Source: Bacillus sp. MYb209
Lineage (GTDB): Bacteria; Bacillota; Bacilli; Bacillales; Bacillaceae_G
DNA: 64,000 nt
Assembly (NCBI RefSeq): GCF_002975175.1
Contig: NZ_PCNZ01000004.1
Location: 248,001 to 312,000, forward strand
Direction: 5' to 3'
A model generated the notes under the pieces. The model did no database searches and had not been told where the DNA came from. It saw only the letters and a list, made by a program, of their open reading frames with translations. Below are positions 37,308 to 46,669 of the stretch, piece by piece (positions within the stretch are counted from its first letter, which is position 1; the number at the start of each line of letters is the position of its first letter). The position numbers were made by a program, and so were the translations under genes.

Positions 37308-37854
37308 GATAATAAGGTGAGATCATTAAGTAAACAATAACACCAGATAAACTCACATATAACCAAATCGGCATCGTCCAACGTACAATTTTACGGTGAC
37401 GTGTTAATTGATTCGTAAAACCAAATACAAGTGCGAACAATGCAAGTGGTACAATAATTGCCGCAAGGATAATATGTGTAATTAAAATGATGAAATACAC
37501 GTATTTAATGAAACCTTCTCCACCGAAATGCGTTGCCGGTGCCAAGTAATGATACGATAAATATGACACACAAAATAATAAAGTCGTTGTAAATGCCGCA
37601 AGAATAAAACCGCGATGCATCTTTACATTCTTTTTAATAATAGAAAATAAAGCTGCTAATAAAAATACAAACGTAAAACTATTAAAAATTGCATTTAACA
37701 TTGGTAAGATAGTTACATCAAAATGTACTTCTCCTTCATAGCCAACAGGTCCAAAGAACAAAAATAAAATAATCGCATTTACAATTACAGAAAGCGTTAT
37801 CACAATAGGAGCATAGCTTTTCTGATTTGTTGATTGATCCACCAAATTGGTCAC
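37303..37854 (-). CDS. ctaM: DUF420 membrane protein, cytochrome oxidase assembly (CtaM/YozB-like)
   Basis: The 183-residue protein has five membrane segments and the DUF420 pattern. Histidines lie in KMHRGFILAAF, SYHYLAPATHFGG, THIILA and RHRKIVRWTMPIWLYVSLSGVIVYLM. The B. subtilis member YozB (CtaM) is needed to make active cytochrome c oxidase, and the S. aureus homologue supports the aa3 oxidase; the histidines are likely metal or heme contacts. A GAGTGACC stretch precedes the ATG. A TTGTNANATGTGACAA-like motif lies upstream. Confidence 0.85.
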   Translation of the reverse strand: MTNLVDQSTNQKSYAPIVITLSVIVNAIILFLFFGPVGYEGEVHFDVTILPMLNAIFNSFTFVFLLAALFSIIKKNVKMHRGFILAAFTTTLLFCVSYLSYHYLAPATHFGGEGFIKYVYFIILITHIILAAIIVPLALFALVFGFTNQLTRHRKIVRWTMPIWLYVSLSGVIVYLMISPYYQ

Positions 37855-37957
37855 TCCTCTTCATTCAAATATGTATAATTAACCTCACTATTTTAACATA
37901 TTATTCACGTTGTAAATGTGACAATAGTTTGACACAGTAAGACGGTGCAAAGAAAAA

Positions 37958-37992
37958 ATCCTTCTTAACAATACTTCTTAAGAAGGATTTTA
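37958..37992. terminator. Hairpin terminator between the 38-residue gene and the ctaM-like gene
   Basis: AAATCCTTCTTAA and TTAAGAAGGATTT pair around a 9-nt loop with A/T tracts on both sides. It follows the small membrane-protein gene on the minus strand. Confidence 0.82.
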
Positions 37993-38020
37993 TCGCTTTA
38001 TTATTCAAATAGCAATGCGA

Positions 38021-38137
38021 TTAGTTTTTATTAAAAAACGTATTGCTATACGCTTGATATATTTCAGACACTTGATATCCCATTAATGAAATTGCTGTTA
38101 ATGAAAAGAAACCAATCATAAGAAATCGAAACCACAT
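38021..38137 (-). CDS. Small single-pass membrane protein, 38 residues, unknown
   Basis: AAGGAGG lies 8 nt before the ATG and a terminator follows the stop. The product MWFRFLMIGFFSLTAISLMG... has one membrane helix (residues 4-20) and a polar tail with YQVSEIYQAYSN. I recognise no family. It lies between the ctaM-like gene and another unknown membrane protein; short proteins of this kind often attach to membrane complexes, which is only a guess here. Confidence 0.7.
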   Translation of the reverse strand: MWFRFLMIGFFSLTAISLMGYQVSEIYQAYSNTFFNKN

Positions 38138-38161
38138 ATAAATCTCCTCCTTGTATTTAGC

Positions 38162-38479
38162 TTAAAAAGCGTTGGCTACATAACAAGTTGGATGGCATTC
38201 TTCTTCATCACTTTCCTTCTTCTTCACAATCGCCGTTATAAAACGAATCATAAAGGATATAACAAAAGGAATTTGTTTATCATTTATATTGGCATAGTTT
38301 AGCAACGGCTCTCGTTGCAAATCGAACGGGGATGAGAAGGAATAGAACATACCTTGCTCTTCCATATATACGATTACAATTTTCATACAGAATACTATCC
38401 CAAGAAACGAAACAATATCTTGCCAATCCGTCGTATATAGCAAATTATAAAGCTCCAATACGTACTCTTCCATCATCAT
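38162..38479 (-). CDS. Unknown membrane-associated protein, about 105 residues
   Basis: Three consecutive ATG codons (38479, 38476, 38473) follow AAGGAAGGGGGG, so the start is one of these rather than the longest frame at 38527. The product has two hydrophobic stretches (IVSFLGIVFCMKIVIVYM and IPFVISFMIRFITAIV) and a C-terminal tail with acidic residues and two cysteines (EEECHPTCYVANAF). I do not recognise the family. It is only 24 nt upstream of the 38-residue gene's start, so they probably share a transcript. Confidence 0.6.
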   Translation of the reverse strand: MMMEEYVLELYNLLYTTDWQDIVSFLGIVFCMKIVIVYMEEQGMFYSFSSPFDLQREPLLNYANINDKQIPFVISFMIRFITAIVKKKESDEEECHPTCYVANAF

Positions 38480-38694
38480 CCCCCCTTCCTTTTTTACCAT
38501 TTTGCTCGCCTTCGTATAAAAAGTCAAGAAAAAAGTTTATATTCACTATGACAATAGTAATTACTTGTTTCTATGTTTATATATGATTCTTTTATAGCAA
38601 TGATTGGGTGTAACTCTCTTCCAAAACAATAAATTAGAATCGAACGGATTCTTCATTTCTACTTTTAGGTTTCAAAACTGTGCTATTTTTATTT

Positions 38695-39909
38695 CTATTT
38701 CACATCCATATCTAAATTATGAAGAGATTCTTCTCCATTTCTTAAATAGCTATTTACGAGACTTAAAAGCAATTTACCACCAACTAACATTGCACGTTCA
38801 TCAAAATCAAATTGAGGATGATGATGTGGATATGTTGCTCCTATTTCTTCATTACCCGCACCTGTGAAGAAAAATGCTCCTGGAACATGTTCTAAGTAGT
38901 ATGCAAAATCTTCTCCACCCATAATTGGTGGAACCTCTAATACACGCTCTCTTCCAAAATCACGCTCTGCAATTTTCATAAAACGATTCGTTTCATCCAA
39001 ATGATTAATTAATATTGGATATCCACGTTTGTATTGAATATCCACTTCCGCATGGAGTGAATGACAGATTCCCTCTACAATTCGTTTGAATTCTTCTTCT
39101 ATAAAATCTCTTATTTCAGGATCTAACGTTCGAATTGTTCCTGTTAGTGTTGCTGTATCCGCAATAATATTATCCGCCTGACCAGCGTGGAATGTACCGA
39201 CTGTTAACACGGCAGATTGAAGTGGATCTATTTTTCGACTCACTAAAAGTTGCAATTGATTAATAACTTGTGTCGCTACAATAATTGCATCTACAGTATG
39301 ATGCGGCATACCTCCGTGACCGCCTCGCCCTTGAATCTTCACTTCAAAAGTATCCGCTGCTGCCATCATCGCTCCAGCCTTCGCACCAACAATTCCTAAG
39401 GGCATTTGAGAAGATAAATGTGTACCAAAGACAATATCTACCCCTTCTAAACAACCGTCCTCAATCATAGCAATTGCCCCGCCAGGTTCTTTCTCTTCTG
39501 CATGTTGATGTATAAGTACTATTTTTCCAGAAAGCTGGTCTCGGTTATCACTTAATACTTTCGCAACTCCTAAAAGTGTTGCCGTATGCCCATCATGCCC
39601 ACAAGCATGCATGACGCCAGGAATTTTTGATTTATATGAAACTTGTTTTTCATCTTGAATAGGTAGCGCATCAAAATCAGCACGTAACGCTATCGTCTTC
39701 CCAGGTCTTCCACCTTCAATTACGCCGATTACCCCTCTTCCACCTACATCTGTTTTCACATCAATATGAAAACTTTTTAAGATTCCAGCTATTTTTTTTG
39801 GTGTTTCTATTTCTTGAAACGATAGCTCTGGGTATTGATGAAAATCTCTTCGCCACGAAACCATTTGGTTATATAAACTTTCCAATTCTTTATGCCATGT
39901 TTCTATCAT
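38695..39909 (-). CDS. M20-family amidohydrolase (N-acyl amino acid deacylase type)
   Basis: The 404-residue enzyme has the amidohydrolase M20D pattern. Visible are RRDFHQYPELSFQE, ADFDALPIQDE, the metal-binding MHACGHDGHTATLLG near residue 105, the catalytic glutamate in QHAEEKEPGGA, GGRGGHGGMPHHTVDAI in the lid domain and GGEDFAYYLEHVPGAFFF. Family members (YxeP, HipO, AmhX) remove acyl groups from amino acids such as N-acetylcysteine or hippurate. The exact substrate is open. It is monocistronic. Confidence 0.9.
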   Translation of the reverse strand: MIETWHKELESLYNQMVSWRRDFHQYPELSFQEIETPKKIAGILKSFHIDVKTDVGGRGVIGVIEGGRPGKTIALRADFDALPIQDEKQVSYKSKIPGVMHACGHDGHTATLLGVAKVLSDNRDQLSGKIVLIHQHAEEKEPGGAIAMIEDGCLEGVDIVFGTHLSSQMPLGIVGAKAGAMMAAADTFEVKIQGRGGHGGMPHHTVDAIIVATQVINQLQLLVSRKIDPLQSAVLTVGTFHAGQADNIIADTATLTGTIRTLDPEIRDFIEEEFKRIVEGICHSLHAEVDIQYKRGYPILINHLDETNRFMKIAERDFGRERVLEVPPIMGGEDFAYYLEHVPGAFFFTGAGNEEIGATYPHHHPQFDFDERAMLVGGKLLLSLVNSYLRNGEESLHNLDMDVK

Positions 39910-39975
39910 AGAAATTCCCCTTTCTTTTTAACACTTTAAATAAAAAGTACACAATATTCTGGTTTTAATCAATAG

Positions 39976-40012
39976 AAAAAGAACTTTCTATTAAAAGTTC
40001 TCTTCTTTTCAA
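39976..40012 (-). terminator. Metallophosphoesterase gene terminator
   Basis: AGAACTTT (39980-39987) and AAAGTTCT (39994-40001) form a stem, with a T-rich tail on the minus strand. Confidence 0.75.
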
Positions 40013-40031
40013 ACATGTTAAACGCCCTATT

Positions 40032-40925
40032 CTAATTACTATTTTGCTTCAATACAAAAACTGAAAGTTCCGGTACACTCCAAAATCTTACAGGCATTCG
40101 AGTCGTCCCAATACCTCGATTTACATATAAATGTAACGGCTTACTCGTTCCTTCTAATTCATACATTCCTTCAACATACTTCTCTGCTAATTTTGTGGTA
40201 ATTAAAGGGCCCACAAAGGGAATTTGAACTTGTCCTCCATGACTATGTCCTGACATTTGAAAATCAACTGGATAATGAGCTACTTTGTCTACAACATCAG
40301 GCTCATGCACTAATAGCATATTGAAATCTTGTTGTCTTAAGTTTTTTAAAGTCGAGTCTATTTGTGGTTTTCCTAATAAGAAATCATCCAAACCTGATAT
40401 TGTAATATACTTGCCATTTTCCACTTTAATTTTCTGCACTTCATTTACTAAAACAGAAAAACCAGCCTCCTCCATGTACTTTTTGTAAAATAAACTACCA
40501 CCCCCACCTCTATCATGATTCCCAAACACAGCATATTTCCCTAGGGGAGCATGAATTTTCTGCAAAATCCCTTTCGCTTCTTCTCTTTCCGCATTATAAG
40601 ATCCAAACTTATCTATTAAATCTCCTGTAAAAACTACTATATCTGGATGTAAATCATTCATCTTCTCCACCAAATTTTCTAGTTGTTTCAATGTAAACTC
40701 TGGCCCTAAATGTACATCTGAGAATTGCAATATTTTTTTGTTATTAAACTCTTTAGGAATCGTAGGAGCTTCTATTTCATTCCACGTAACTGTTACTAGT
40801 TTTCTTTCTATTTCTGCCGCATAGAAATACAAGCTTACTGGAATCATTAATATACTTATGAAACTAATAATAAGTTTCTTTAAGATTGATTTTTTTTTCT
40901 CTTTTTTTACATGATGCGTATTCAC
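40032..40925 (-). CDS. Membrane-anchored metallophosphoesterase (YkuE-like)
   Basis: The 297-residue protein has one N-terminal membrane segment after a lysine-rich start (residues 14-30). A calcineurin-like phosphoesterase domain follows: FSDVHLGP (near 70), VVFTGDLID, VFGNHDRGG, LLVHEPD and SGHSHGGQVQIP. These five blocks bind two metals. B. subtilis YkuE is a wall-exported relative. The target could be a wall or lipid phosphate ester; this is inference. Confidence 0.88.
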   Translation of the reverse strand: MNTHHVKKEKKKSILKKLIISFISILMIPVSLYFYAAEIERKLVTVTWNEIEAPTIPKEFNNKKILQFSDVHLGPEFTLKQLENLVEKMNDLHPDIVVFTGDLIDKFGSYNAEREEAKGILQKIHAPLGKYAVFGNHDRGGGGSLFYKKYMEEAGFSVLVNEVQKIKVENGKYITISGLDDFLLGKPQIDSTLKNLRQQDFNMLLVHEPDVVDKVAHYPVDFQMSGHSHGGQVQIPFVGPLITTKLAEKYVEGMYELEGTSKPLHLYVNRGIGTTRMPVRFWSVPELSVFVLKQNSN

Positions 40926-41125
40926 GTTTTCACCTCTAGATGTAGTTTAAAACCTTTTTGTTACATTGATGTGACAATATGAAAAAATGTTAAGCTACAC
41001 TCGATTTTATCCCCATATAAATTTGACAAATTTATACACATTCCATAACATATTTTTATAATACATAGATTTTTAAAAATGTTTCTTCTATTCGTTCCAT
41101 CACAATATTTATGGAGGGGTTATTC

Positions 41126-41941
41126 ATGTCTGTATGTACACCAGAAGAGATTACTGAACTTGCTGCTAATTCCGGAAGAAAAAAAGCTCATTTATCCTTA
41201 CTCCCTATGCTAATTCTCGGATTTTTCGGTGGTGCTTTTATAGCATTAGGATATTTACTCGATATTCATGTTATTGGGACAATGCCAAAATCTTGGGGAT
41301 CATTTACTAGTTTTTTAGGTGCTGCTGTCTTCCCTATCGGTCTTATACTCGTTATTCTTGCGGGCGGCGAATTAGTAACCGGAAACATGATGACAGTTTC
41401 AATGGCTTGGCTTCACAAAAAAATCACCTTATTTCACTTAATACGAAATTTAGTTATTGTTACGTTTAGCAATTTCATAGGCGCTGTATTCGTTGCTTAT
41501 TTTTTCGGTCACATCGTCGGCTTAACAGAGGGAGCTTTTCTAGCGAAAACAGTATCTATTGCACAAGCTAAACTACAAGATACACCACTGCAAGCCTTCA
41601 TTTCTGCAATTGGATGTAATTGGCTCGTTTCTTTAGCTGTTTGGCTTAGTATGGGAAGTAAAGAATTTATCGGAAAGATTATCGGTATTTGGTTCCCAGT
41701 TATGACATTCGTTGCTATTGGCTTTCAGCACGTTGTAGCCAATATGTTTGTCCTTCCAGCTGCCATTTTTGCTGGTCATTTAACTTGGGCTGAATATTTT
41801 CCAAATTTCATTTTTGTTTTCTTTGGCAATTTAGTAGGAGGTATGTTATTTGTAGCATTACCTTATTTCATATCTTATAATAAGAAACTATCTTCCACTA
41901 CAGAGAAGACTGAAATAAAGAACAAATCTGTGTCCGCTTAA
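41126..41941 (+). CDS. Formate/nitrite transporter family channel
   Basis: The 271-residue protein has six membrane helices and matches the FNT family. Visible are GFFGGAFIALGYLL, GGELVTGNMMTVSMAWL (the N-M/V constriction region), AIGCNWLVSLAVWLSMGSKEF and GFQHVVANMFVLPAAIF (central histidine in GFxHVVANM). Members include FocA, NirC and YwcJ; carrying formate or nitrite cannot be told apart here. The start is ATG 41126 with GGAGGGG upstream. It is divergent from the metallophosphoesterase gene, and a 20-bp dyad lies between them. Confidence 0.92.
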   Translation: MSVCTPEEITELAANSGRKKAHLSLLPMLILGFFGGAFIALGYLLDIHVIGTMPKSWGSFTSFLGAAVFPIGLILVILAGGELVTGNMMTVSMAWLHKKITLFHLIRNLVIVTFSNFIGAVFVAYFFGHIVGLTEGAFLAKTVSIAQAKLQDTPLQAFISAIGCNWLVSLAVWLSMGSKEFIGKIIGIWFPVMTFVAIGFQHVVANMFVLPAAIFAGHLTWAEYFPNFIFVFFGNLVGGMLFVALPYFISYNKKLSSTTEKTEIKNKSVSA

Positions 41942-42082
41942 ATTGAATGTCTATAAAGTGATCCTAAAAAATATTACAAATTTCATTTTTTTCGTGAATA
42001 TATCTACGTACACTTGTTCTCGAATGTTTTATACGTTATAATAACAACTTAAATAGCATTATTTACATATGAGGTGAAAAAC

Positions 42083-42355
42083 ATGAATAAAACAGAATTA
42101 ATTAAAAGCGTAGCACAAAATGCTGAGATTTCTCAAAAAGAAGCTACTGTAGTTTTACAAACTGTAGTAGAATCAATCACTAACACTTTAGCTGCTGGTG
42201 AAAAAGTACAACTTATCGGATTCGGTACATTCGAAGTTCGCGAAAGAGCTGCTCGTACAGGCCGTAACCCACAAACTGGTGAAGAAATGCAAATTGCAGC
42301 TTCTAAAGTACCTGCTTTCAAAGCTGGTAAAGAACTAAAAGAAGCTGTAAAATAA
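42083..42355 (+). CDS. hup: DNA-binding protein HU
   Basis: The 90-residue protein is a typical HU ([26 protein letters not shown], then [45 protein letters not shown]). It has the conserved arm with RTGRNPQTG and proline that intercalates into DNA. It bends and compacts DNA as a dimer. GAGGTG precedes the ATG by 6 nt. This is probably one of several HU genes of the organism. Confidence 0.95.
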   Translation: MNKTELIKSVAQNAEISQKEATVVLQTVVESITNTLAAGEKVQLIGFGTFEVRERAARTGRNPQTGEEMQIAASKVPAFKAGKELKEAVK

Positions 42356-42358
42356 TGA

Positions 42359-42397
42359 AAAAATAGCCTTCTCATTTATGAGGAGGCTATTTTTTTC
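42359..42397. terminator. Bidirectional terminator overlapping the acetyltransferase 3' end
   Basis: AATAGCCTTCTCA and TGAGGAGGCTATT pair around TTTA with A/T flanks. The last codons and stop of the convergent acetyltransferase gene lie inside the right arm. Confidence 0.9.
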
Positions 42398-42855
42398 ATT
42401 ACATAATTAATAAAAATCTGACCATTATGCTGCTTATTTTGTTCCTTTATGCAAATATAATCTACCCTTTCAAAGAATGGTTTTGCTGTAATACTGGCCT
42501 CTGTATATATATCTCTATGCTGCAAGTTCACTGCTTCTTTTTCTAACTTCTGTAGTATGTAAGAAGCTATTCCTTTTCCTTGATAATCTTTATGCGTAAA
42601 TAAACGATCTACGTAATGTTCCTCATTATAATCCCCAAATCCTACTATCACACCTTTATAATCAGCAACGTAACAAATATTCTCTTCTAAAGACTGTAGC
42701 CATTTCTCTCTATCTAGTCGCTCTGGAGCCCATGCCTGTAACTGTAACAAGTTATAATCTTTTACATTAACCGTATGAACCGTTTCATAGAATAATTGCA
42801 ATACTTGTTCTAAATCCTCTTTCTGAAATGTTCTAATTATAATATCTTTAAACAT
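42376..42855 (-). CDS. GNAT-family N-acetyltransferase
   Basis: The 159-residue protein has the GNAT fold. FKDIIIRTFQKEDLEQVLQLFYETV forms the N-terminal strands, IVGFGDYNE is the central strand, and LFTHKDYQGKGIASYILQKLEKEA is the acetyl-CoA motif A (Q/RxxGxG/A). The substrate is unknown. It converges on the HU gene and shares its terminator, within which its stop codon lies. Confidence 0.88.
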   Translation of the reverse strand: MFKDIIIRTFQKEDLEQVLQLFYETVHTVNVKDYNLLQLQAWAPERLDREKWLQSLEENICYVADYKGVIVGFGDYNEEHYVDRLFTHKDYQGKGIASYILQKLEKEAVNLQHRDIYTEASITAKPFFERVDYICIKEQNKQHNGQIFINYVMKKIASS

Positions 42856-42923
42856 ATATAAATCTCCTCATCAAGCTATCACTTCTATTTCTGCTATATT
42901 ATATCTTTTTTCTTTCTATACGA

Positions 42924-42960
42924 ACAAAAAACAATACTTATTCAAAATATTGTTTTTTGT
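42924..42960 (-). terminator. copA terminator
   Basis: ACAAAAAACAATA and TATTGTTTTTTGT form a perfect 13-bp stem around an 11-nt loop, about 50 bp after the copA stop. Confidence 0.85.
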
Positions 42961-43006
42961 AAAAAAGCATATTTAATTCTCATTATAGTTAAAAGTTTTT
43001 AAGTTT

Positions 43007-45427
43007 TTAAGTTTTTAATTTAAATCTTTGTAATCTTAATGCATTTAATACGACCGATACAGAGCTAAATGCCATTGCTGCACCTGCAACCCAAGGAGCT
43101 AAGAAACCGAGCGCCGCAATTGGAATTCCTAGGCCGTTATAAGCTAACGCCCAGAATAGATTTTGCTTAATATTTCTAATCGTCATTTTACTCATAAAAA
43201 TTGCATCAGCAATACTATTTAAATCACCACGGATTAACGTAATATCCGCTGCTTCCATTGCTACATCTGTTCCTGTTCCGATTGCCATTCCGATGTCTGC
43301 TGTAGCAAGAGCAGGAGCATCATTTATTCCATCTCCAACCATAGCCACTTTCTTACCACTAGCTTGAAGTTTTTTCACTTCTTCTGCTTTTCCTTCTGGT
43401 AATACTTCTGCAATTACGTGATCAATACCAACTTGCTTAGCAATTGCTTGAGCAGTTTGTGTATTATCCCCTGTAATCATAACAACGTCTAGACCCATTT
43501 TCTTAAGCCTTGCAATTGCTGCTTTTGAAGTATCTTTTACAGTATCCGCAACGGCAACTATTCCAGCATGCTCCTTATCTATCGCTATTAACATTGCTGT
43601 TTTTCCTTCTCGTTCTAGTTCTTCCATCGATTTAGAAACTTCTTCAATATCAATATTAAACTTCTTCATTAATCGGCGTGTACCAATTAATAAGTGTTTT
43701 CCTTCCACAACCGATTCAATACCAAATCCCGGAATTGCTTCAAACGTTTCTGAACTTGGGATATCAATTCCCTTTTCTTTAATTCCTTCTACAATTGCTT
43801 CTGCAAGTGGATGTTCAGAATTTCTTTCTGCTGCACCGACTAATTTTAATATTTCCTTCTCTTCAAATCCATCTGCTACAATTATATCAGTTAATACCGG
43901 TTTTCCATTTGTCACTGTACCTGTTTTATCTAAAATAATCGTATCTAATCGATGGGTTGCTTCTAAATGCTCTCCACCTTTAAATAAAATGCCATATTCA
44001 GCTGATCTTCCTGAGCCCGCCATAATAGATGTAGGTGTTGCAAGACCTAATGCACATGGACAAGCGATAACAAGCACTGCTATCATTTTCTCAAGTGCTC
44101 CTCCAAAATCACCAGGTGTAACAAATATCATCCATACCGCAAATGTGATTATAGCAATCACAACTACAACAGGTACGAAAATACCTGAAATTTGATCAGC
44201 TACCCTTTGAATAGGAGCTTTCGAACCTTGAGCCTCTTCCACTACTTTAATAATTTGAGCTAATGCAGTGTCTCTTCCTACCTTAGTTGCCTTAACTTTT
44301 AAAAATCCATTTTTATTCATTGTAGAACCGATTACTACATCCCCAATTGTTTTATCAACTGGAATACTCTCGCCTGTTAACATCGATTCATCTATCGCTG
44401 ATTTTCCTTCTACAATTTCTCCATCTACTGGGATTTTTTCACCAGGTTTAACATAGACAACATCACCAGCTACCACTTCTTCGATTAAAATTTTCATTTC
44501 TGTTCCATCTCGTACAACTGTAGCAGTTTTCGCCTGTAATCCCATCAATTTTTTAATAGCTTCTGATGAACGTCCTTTTGCTTTTGCCTCAAATAATTTA
44601 CCTAAAATAATTAATGTAATAAGTACCGCACTCGTTTCAAAATATAAATCTGTCATATGTTCCGAGGAACCTATCGATTGAACACTTAAATACACACTAT
44701 AGAAATAAGCTGCTGACGTTCCGAGTGCCACGAGAACATCCATGTTTGCACTTTTATTGCGTAATGCTTTATACGCACCAATATAAAACTGAGCTCCAAT
44801 TATAAACTGCACTGGAGTTGCAAGAGCTAGCTGCACCCACGGATTCATAAGCATATCAGGTAAATAAATAAACGATGTAAATGAGAAGTGACTTACCATT
44901 GCCCACAATAACGGAAATGATAAAACAAACGAAATAATAAACTTTTTCTTTTGTCGCTCAATTTCTTGTAATCGATGATCTGTTGATAAATTTTGCTCAT
45001 CTGATTTCACTTCTAATTTATACCCTAATTTTGTAATCGTACTCTTCATTTCATTAACATTAATTTCATCAGGATTAAATTCTACAGTAGCTGATTCTAA
45101 AGCGAAATTTACTGTTGCCTTACTCACACCATCTAGCTTATTTAAACGTTTTTCCACCCTATTCGCACATGCAGCACACGTCATTCCCGATACGGTAAAT
45201 TCAGCTTTATCACTTACAACCCCATATCCTAACGATTCAACTTTTTCTTTAAATTCTTGCGGATTTGTTTGAGTTGGATCGTACACAATTTTTGTTTTTT
45301 CAAGTGCAAAATTCACATTTGCATCTTGAACACCTTCAACTTTTTTAAGACCCTTTTCAATTCTATTTGCACATGCTGCACATGTCATTCCTGATATTTG
45401 AAGATTGGCCTCTTTTTGTTCATTCAT
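43007..45427 (-). CDS. copA: Copper-exporting P1B-type ATPase CopA
   Basis: The 806-residue pump has two N-terminal heavy-metal-associated domains, each with [10 protein letters not shown] (about residues 12 and 80). Eight membrane helices follow. The actuator loop has TGES, the membrane CPC motif is in [13 protein letters not shown], the phosphorylation site is [17 protein letters not shown] holds the HP motif, and the hinge is [18 protein letters not shown]. It exports Cu(I) using ATP, receiving it from CopZ. The start is ATG 45427 or GTG 45436. A CsoR-like dyad lies just upstream and a terminator-like hairpin separates it from copZ, so it may have its own promoter. Confidence 0.96.
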   Translation of the reverse strand: MNEQKEANLQISGMTCAACANRIEKGLKKVEGVQDANVNFALEKTKIVYDPTQTNPQEFKEKVESLGYGVVSDKAEFTVSGMTCAACANRVEKRLNKLDGVSKATVNFALESATVEFNPDEINVNEMKSTITKLGYKLEVKSDEQNLSTDHRLQEIERQKKKFIISFVLSFPLLWAMVSHFSFTSFIYLPDMLMNPWVQLALATPVQFIIGAQFYIGAYKALRNKSANMDVLVALGTSAAYFYSVYLSVQSIGSSEHMTDLYFETSAVLITLIILGKLFEAKAKGRSSEAIKKLMGLQAKTATVVRDGTEMKILIEEVVAGDVVYVKPGEKIPVDGEIVEGKSAIDESMLTGESIPVDKTIGDVVIGSTMNKNGFLKVKATKVGRDTALAQIIKVVEEAQGSKAPIQRVADQISGIFVPVVVVIAIITFAVWMIFVTPGDFGGALEKMIAVLVIACPCALGLATPTSIMAGSGRSAEYGILFKGGEHLEATHRLDTIILDKTGTVTNGKPVLTDIIVADGFEEKEILKLVGAAERNSEHPLAEAIVEGIKEKGIDIPSSETFEAIPGFGIESVVEGKHLLIGTRRLMKKFNIDIEEVSKSMEELEREGKTAMLIAIDKEHAGIVAVADTVKDTSKAAIARLKKMGLDVVMITGDNTQTAQAIAKQVGIDHVIAEVLPEGKAEEVKKLQASGKKVAMVGDGINDAPALATADIGMAIGTGTDVAMEAADITLIRGDLNSIADAIFMSKMTIRNIKQNLFWALAYNGLGIPIAALGFLAPWVAGAAMAFSSVSVVLNALRLQRFKLKT

Positions 45428-45442
45428 TCCTCTCACCTCTAT

Positions 45443-45459
45443 ATACCCTCACGAGGTAT
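45443..45459. promoter_or_regulatory. CsoR-like operator upstream of copA
   Basis: ATACCCTCACGAGGTAT is a near-palindrome of the CsoR type (ATACC...GGTAT), 16 bp before the copA start. Confidence 0.65.
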
Positions 45460-45475
45460 AATTATTAGCAAAATA

Positions 45476-45501
45476 AATCGTACTCCATATAAAGTACGAT
45501 T
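45476..45501 (-). terminator. Hairpin between copZ and copA
   Basis: AATCGTACT pairs with AGTACGATT around an 8-nt loop and is followed by a T-rich tract on the minus strand. It may attenuate read-through from copZ into copA. Confidence 0.6.
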
Positions 45502-45522
45502 TACTTCTATATTTAAAAATTA

Positions 45523-45729
45523 TTATTGGACATCGTATCCTTGATCTTCGATTGCAACAACAATGTCTTTTAAAGTGACGATTGATGGATTAATAGTAAC
45601 TTCAACAATTCCTTCTGCTAATTGAACTTTCACTTGTTCCACACCGTTTAATTCTTTTACACTTCCTTCAATAGAATTTACACAATGTCCACAAGACATA
45701 CCCTCAACCTTTAATGTTAACTGTTCCAT
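45523..45729 (-). CDS. copZ: Copper chaperone CopZ
   Basis: The 68-residue protein is a single heavy-metal-associated domain with GMSCGHCVNSIEG (the Cu(I)-binding MxCxxC loop) and the usual beta-alpha-beta-beta-alpha-beta pattern. It carries Cu(I) to CopA. GAGGAGG precedes the ATG by about 7 nt. It lies directly downstream of a promoter whose spacer is a CsoR operator. Confidence 0.95.
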   Translation of the reverse strand: MEQLTLKVEGMSCGHCVNSIEGSVKELNGVEQVKVQLAEGIVEVTINPSIVTLKDIVVAIEDQGYDVQ

Positions 45730-45775
45730 TTAAAATCCTCCTCTTGTTCATTCATTGTTTGTTAATCACAACCTC

Positions 45776-45804
45776 ATTTTACCATACCCCCCTAAGGTAA
45801 TCAA
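45776..45804 (-). promoter_or_regulatory. copZ promoter with CsoR operator
   Basis: TTGATT (45799-45804) and TAAAAT (45776-45781) are 17 bp apart on the minus strand. TACCTTAGGGGGGTATGGTA (45780-45799, minus strand) fills the spacer and closely resembles the B. subtilis CsoR box of copZA. Copper-free CsoR would block this promoter. Confidence 0.85.
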
Positions 45805-45911
45805 TGGTTTTATATAATGATTTTTATATTTTTTTATAAATTCCTTGTTTTCTCTTATCCCACACAGCATTCTTTGAAATAAATCCATTCATTCTACGAC
45901 AAAACATATAT

Positions 45912-45928
45912 ATACCCCTTATAGGTAT
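45912..45928. promoter_or_regulatory. CsoR-like operator without an obvious target
   Basis: ATACCCCTTATAGGTAT has the same ATACC...GGTAT dyad as the other sites. It lies 130 bp from the csoR stop and about 180 bp upstream of copZ. Confidence 0.6.
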
Positions 45929-46025
45929 ATGACAGGAGTTTAATCAATCGAACTATTACGTACACTCTGAAATTCCCTAGCCTTCTTGCTGTCGCTAAGC
46001 TTTAAGGTAAAGGTCTTAAATAAAC

Positions 46026-46060
46026 AAAAAACAAGCTAGTTAGATACTAGCTTGTTTTTT
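46026..46060 (-). terminator. csoR terminator
   Basis: ACAAGCTAGT and ACTAGCTTGT pair around TAGAT with A/T tracts on both sides, immediately after the csoR stop. Confidence 0.9.
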
Positions 46061-46361
46061 AAGCCTTTGAAAATCGTTCAAATACGGTCATTAATTCTTC
46101 AATTGCTTCATCACCATTACCATCCTTAATAGCACCTGAAACACAATGACTTGTATGATTTTTGAGAACACCCATTCCTACTTTTTTCATCGCTGCATTA
46201 ATCGCTGAAATCTGCACTAAAATATCTACACAATAGCGATCATTTTCAATCATATTTTGAATACCACGGACTTGTCCTTCAATTCGCTTTAATCTATTTA
46301 TAATTTGCTCTTTTTCTTTTTCTGATCTATGTGTTACCGCTTCATGTTCTTTATGATCCAT
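46059..46361 (-). CDS. csoR: Copper-sensing repressor CsoR
   Basis: The 100-residue protein is a DUF156/CsoR-RcnR family regulator, an all-helical tetramer. The Cu(I) ligands are in place: Cys in NDRYCVDILVQ, then His and Cys in LKNHTSHCVSGA. Copper binding releases it from DNA and turns on copZA. It is transcribed separately from copZ, and a CsoR-like dyad lies in its own upstream region, suggesting autoregulation. Confidence 0.95.
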   Translation of the reverse strand: MDHKEHEAVTHRSEKEKEQIINRLKRIEGQVRGIQNMIENDRYCVDILVQISAINAAMKKVGMGVLKNHTSHCVSGAIKDGNGDEAIEELMTVFERFSKA

Positions 46362-46450
46362 ATTATCACCTTCTTAAAGTTTCTCTTCATCTGATAAAAA
46401 TAAATGTCTTTTTGAGTATATCAATTATAGCATTAAATATCTATGTATTG

Positions 46451-46467
46451 ATACCCCATATGAGTAT
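46451..46467. promoter_or_regulatory. CsoR-like operator upstream of csoR
   Basis: ATACCCCATATGAGTAT is a partial ATACC...GGTAT-type dyad (one arm reads AGTAT) just upstream of the csoR promoter. Confidence 0.5.
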
Positions 46468-46626
46468 CTAATGTTTATATGATTATTCTTAACAAATTAT
46501 TAGCTTCTCAATCTCAATTATCATTATACCCTGTCCCTTTTCCAAAAACCATTTAAGTGAAACTTTAATCAACGAGGTTTTTGTTCATCTCCCACTTATT
46601 ATTAACCCGCAAATAGCTGGATAAAT

Positions 46627-46669
46627 AAAAGCCTCAATCTTCACATATTTGAATTGAGGCTTTTTTCTT
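46627..46669 (-). terminator. Terminator after the 75-residue gene
   Basis: AAAAGCCTCAAT and ATTGAGGCTTTT pair around a loop of about 14 nt, with a T tract in the plus direction and A/T flanks on both sides. Confidence 0.8.

Larger units (their letters stand above)
45730..46058. other. Intergenic stretch between copZ and csoR
   Basis: This 329-bp region holds the copZ promoter/operator, a second CsoR-like dyad at 45912-45928 with no obvious target, and the csoR terminator at its right end. A 27-codon frame (45907 to 45824, minus) could be read after the second dyad, but I do not consider it supported. Confidence 0.6.

Noticed and set aside
45824-45907. A 27-codon frame after the orphan CsoR-like dyad.
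   Set aside because: Its ribosome site overlaps the dyad and its coding content is not convincing.
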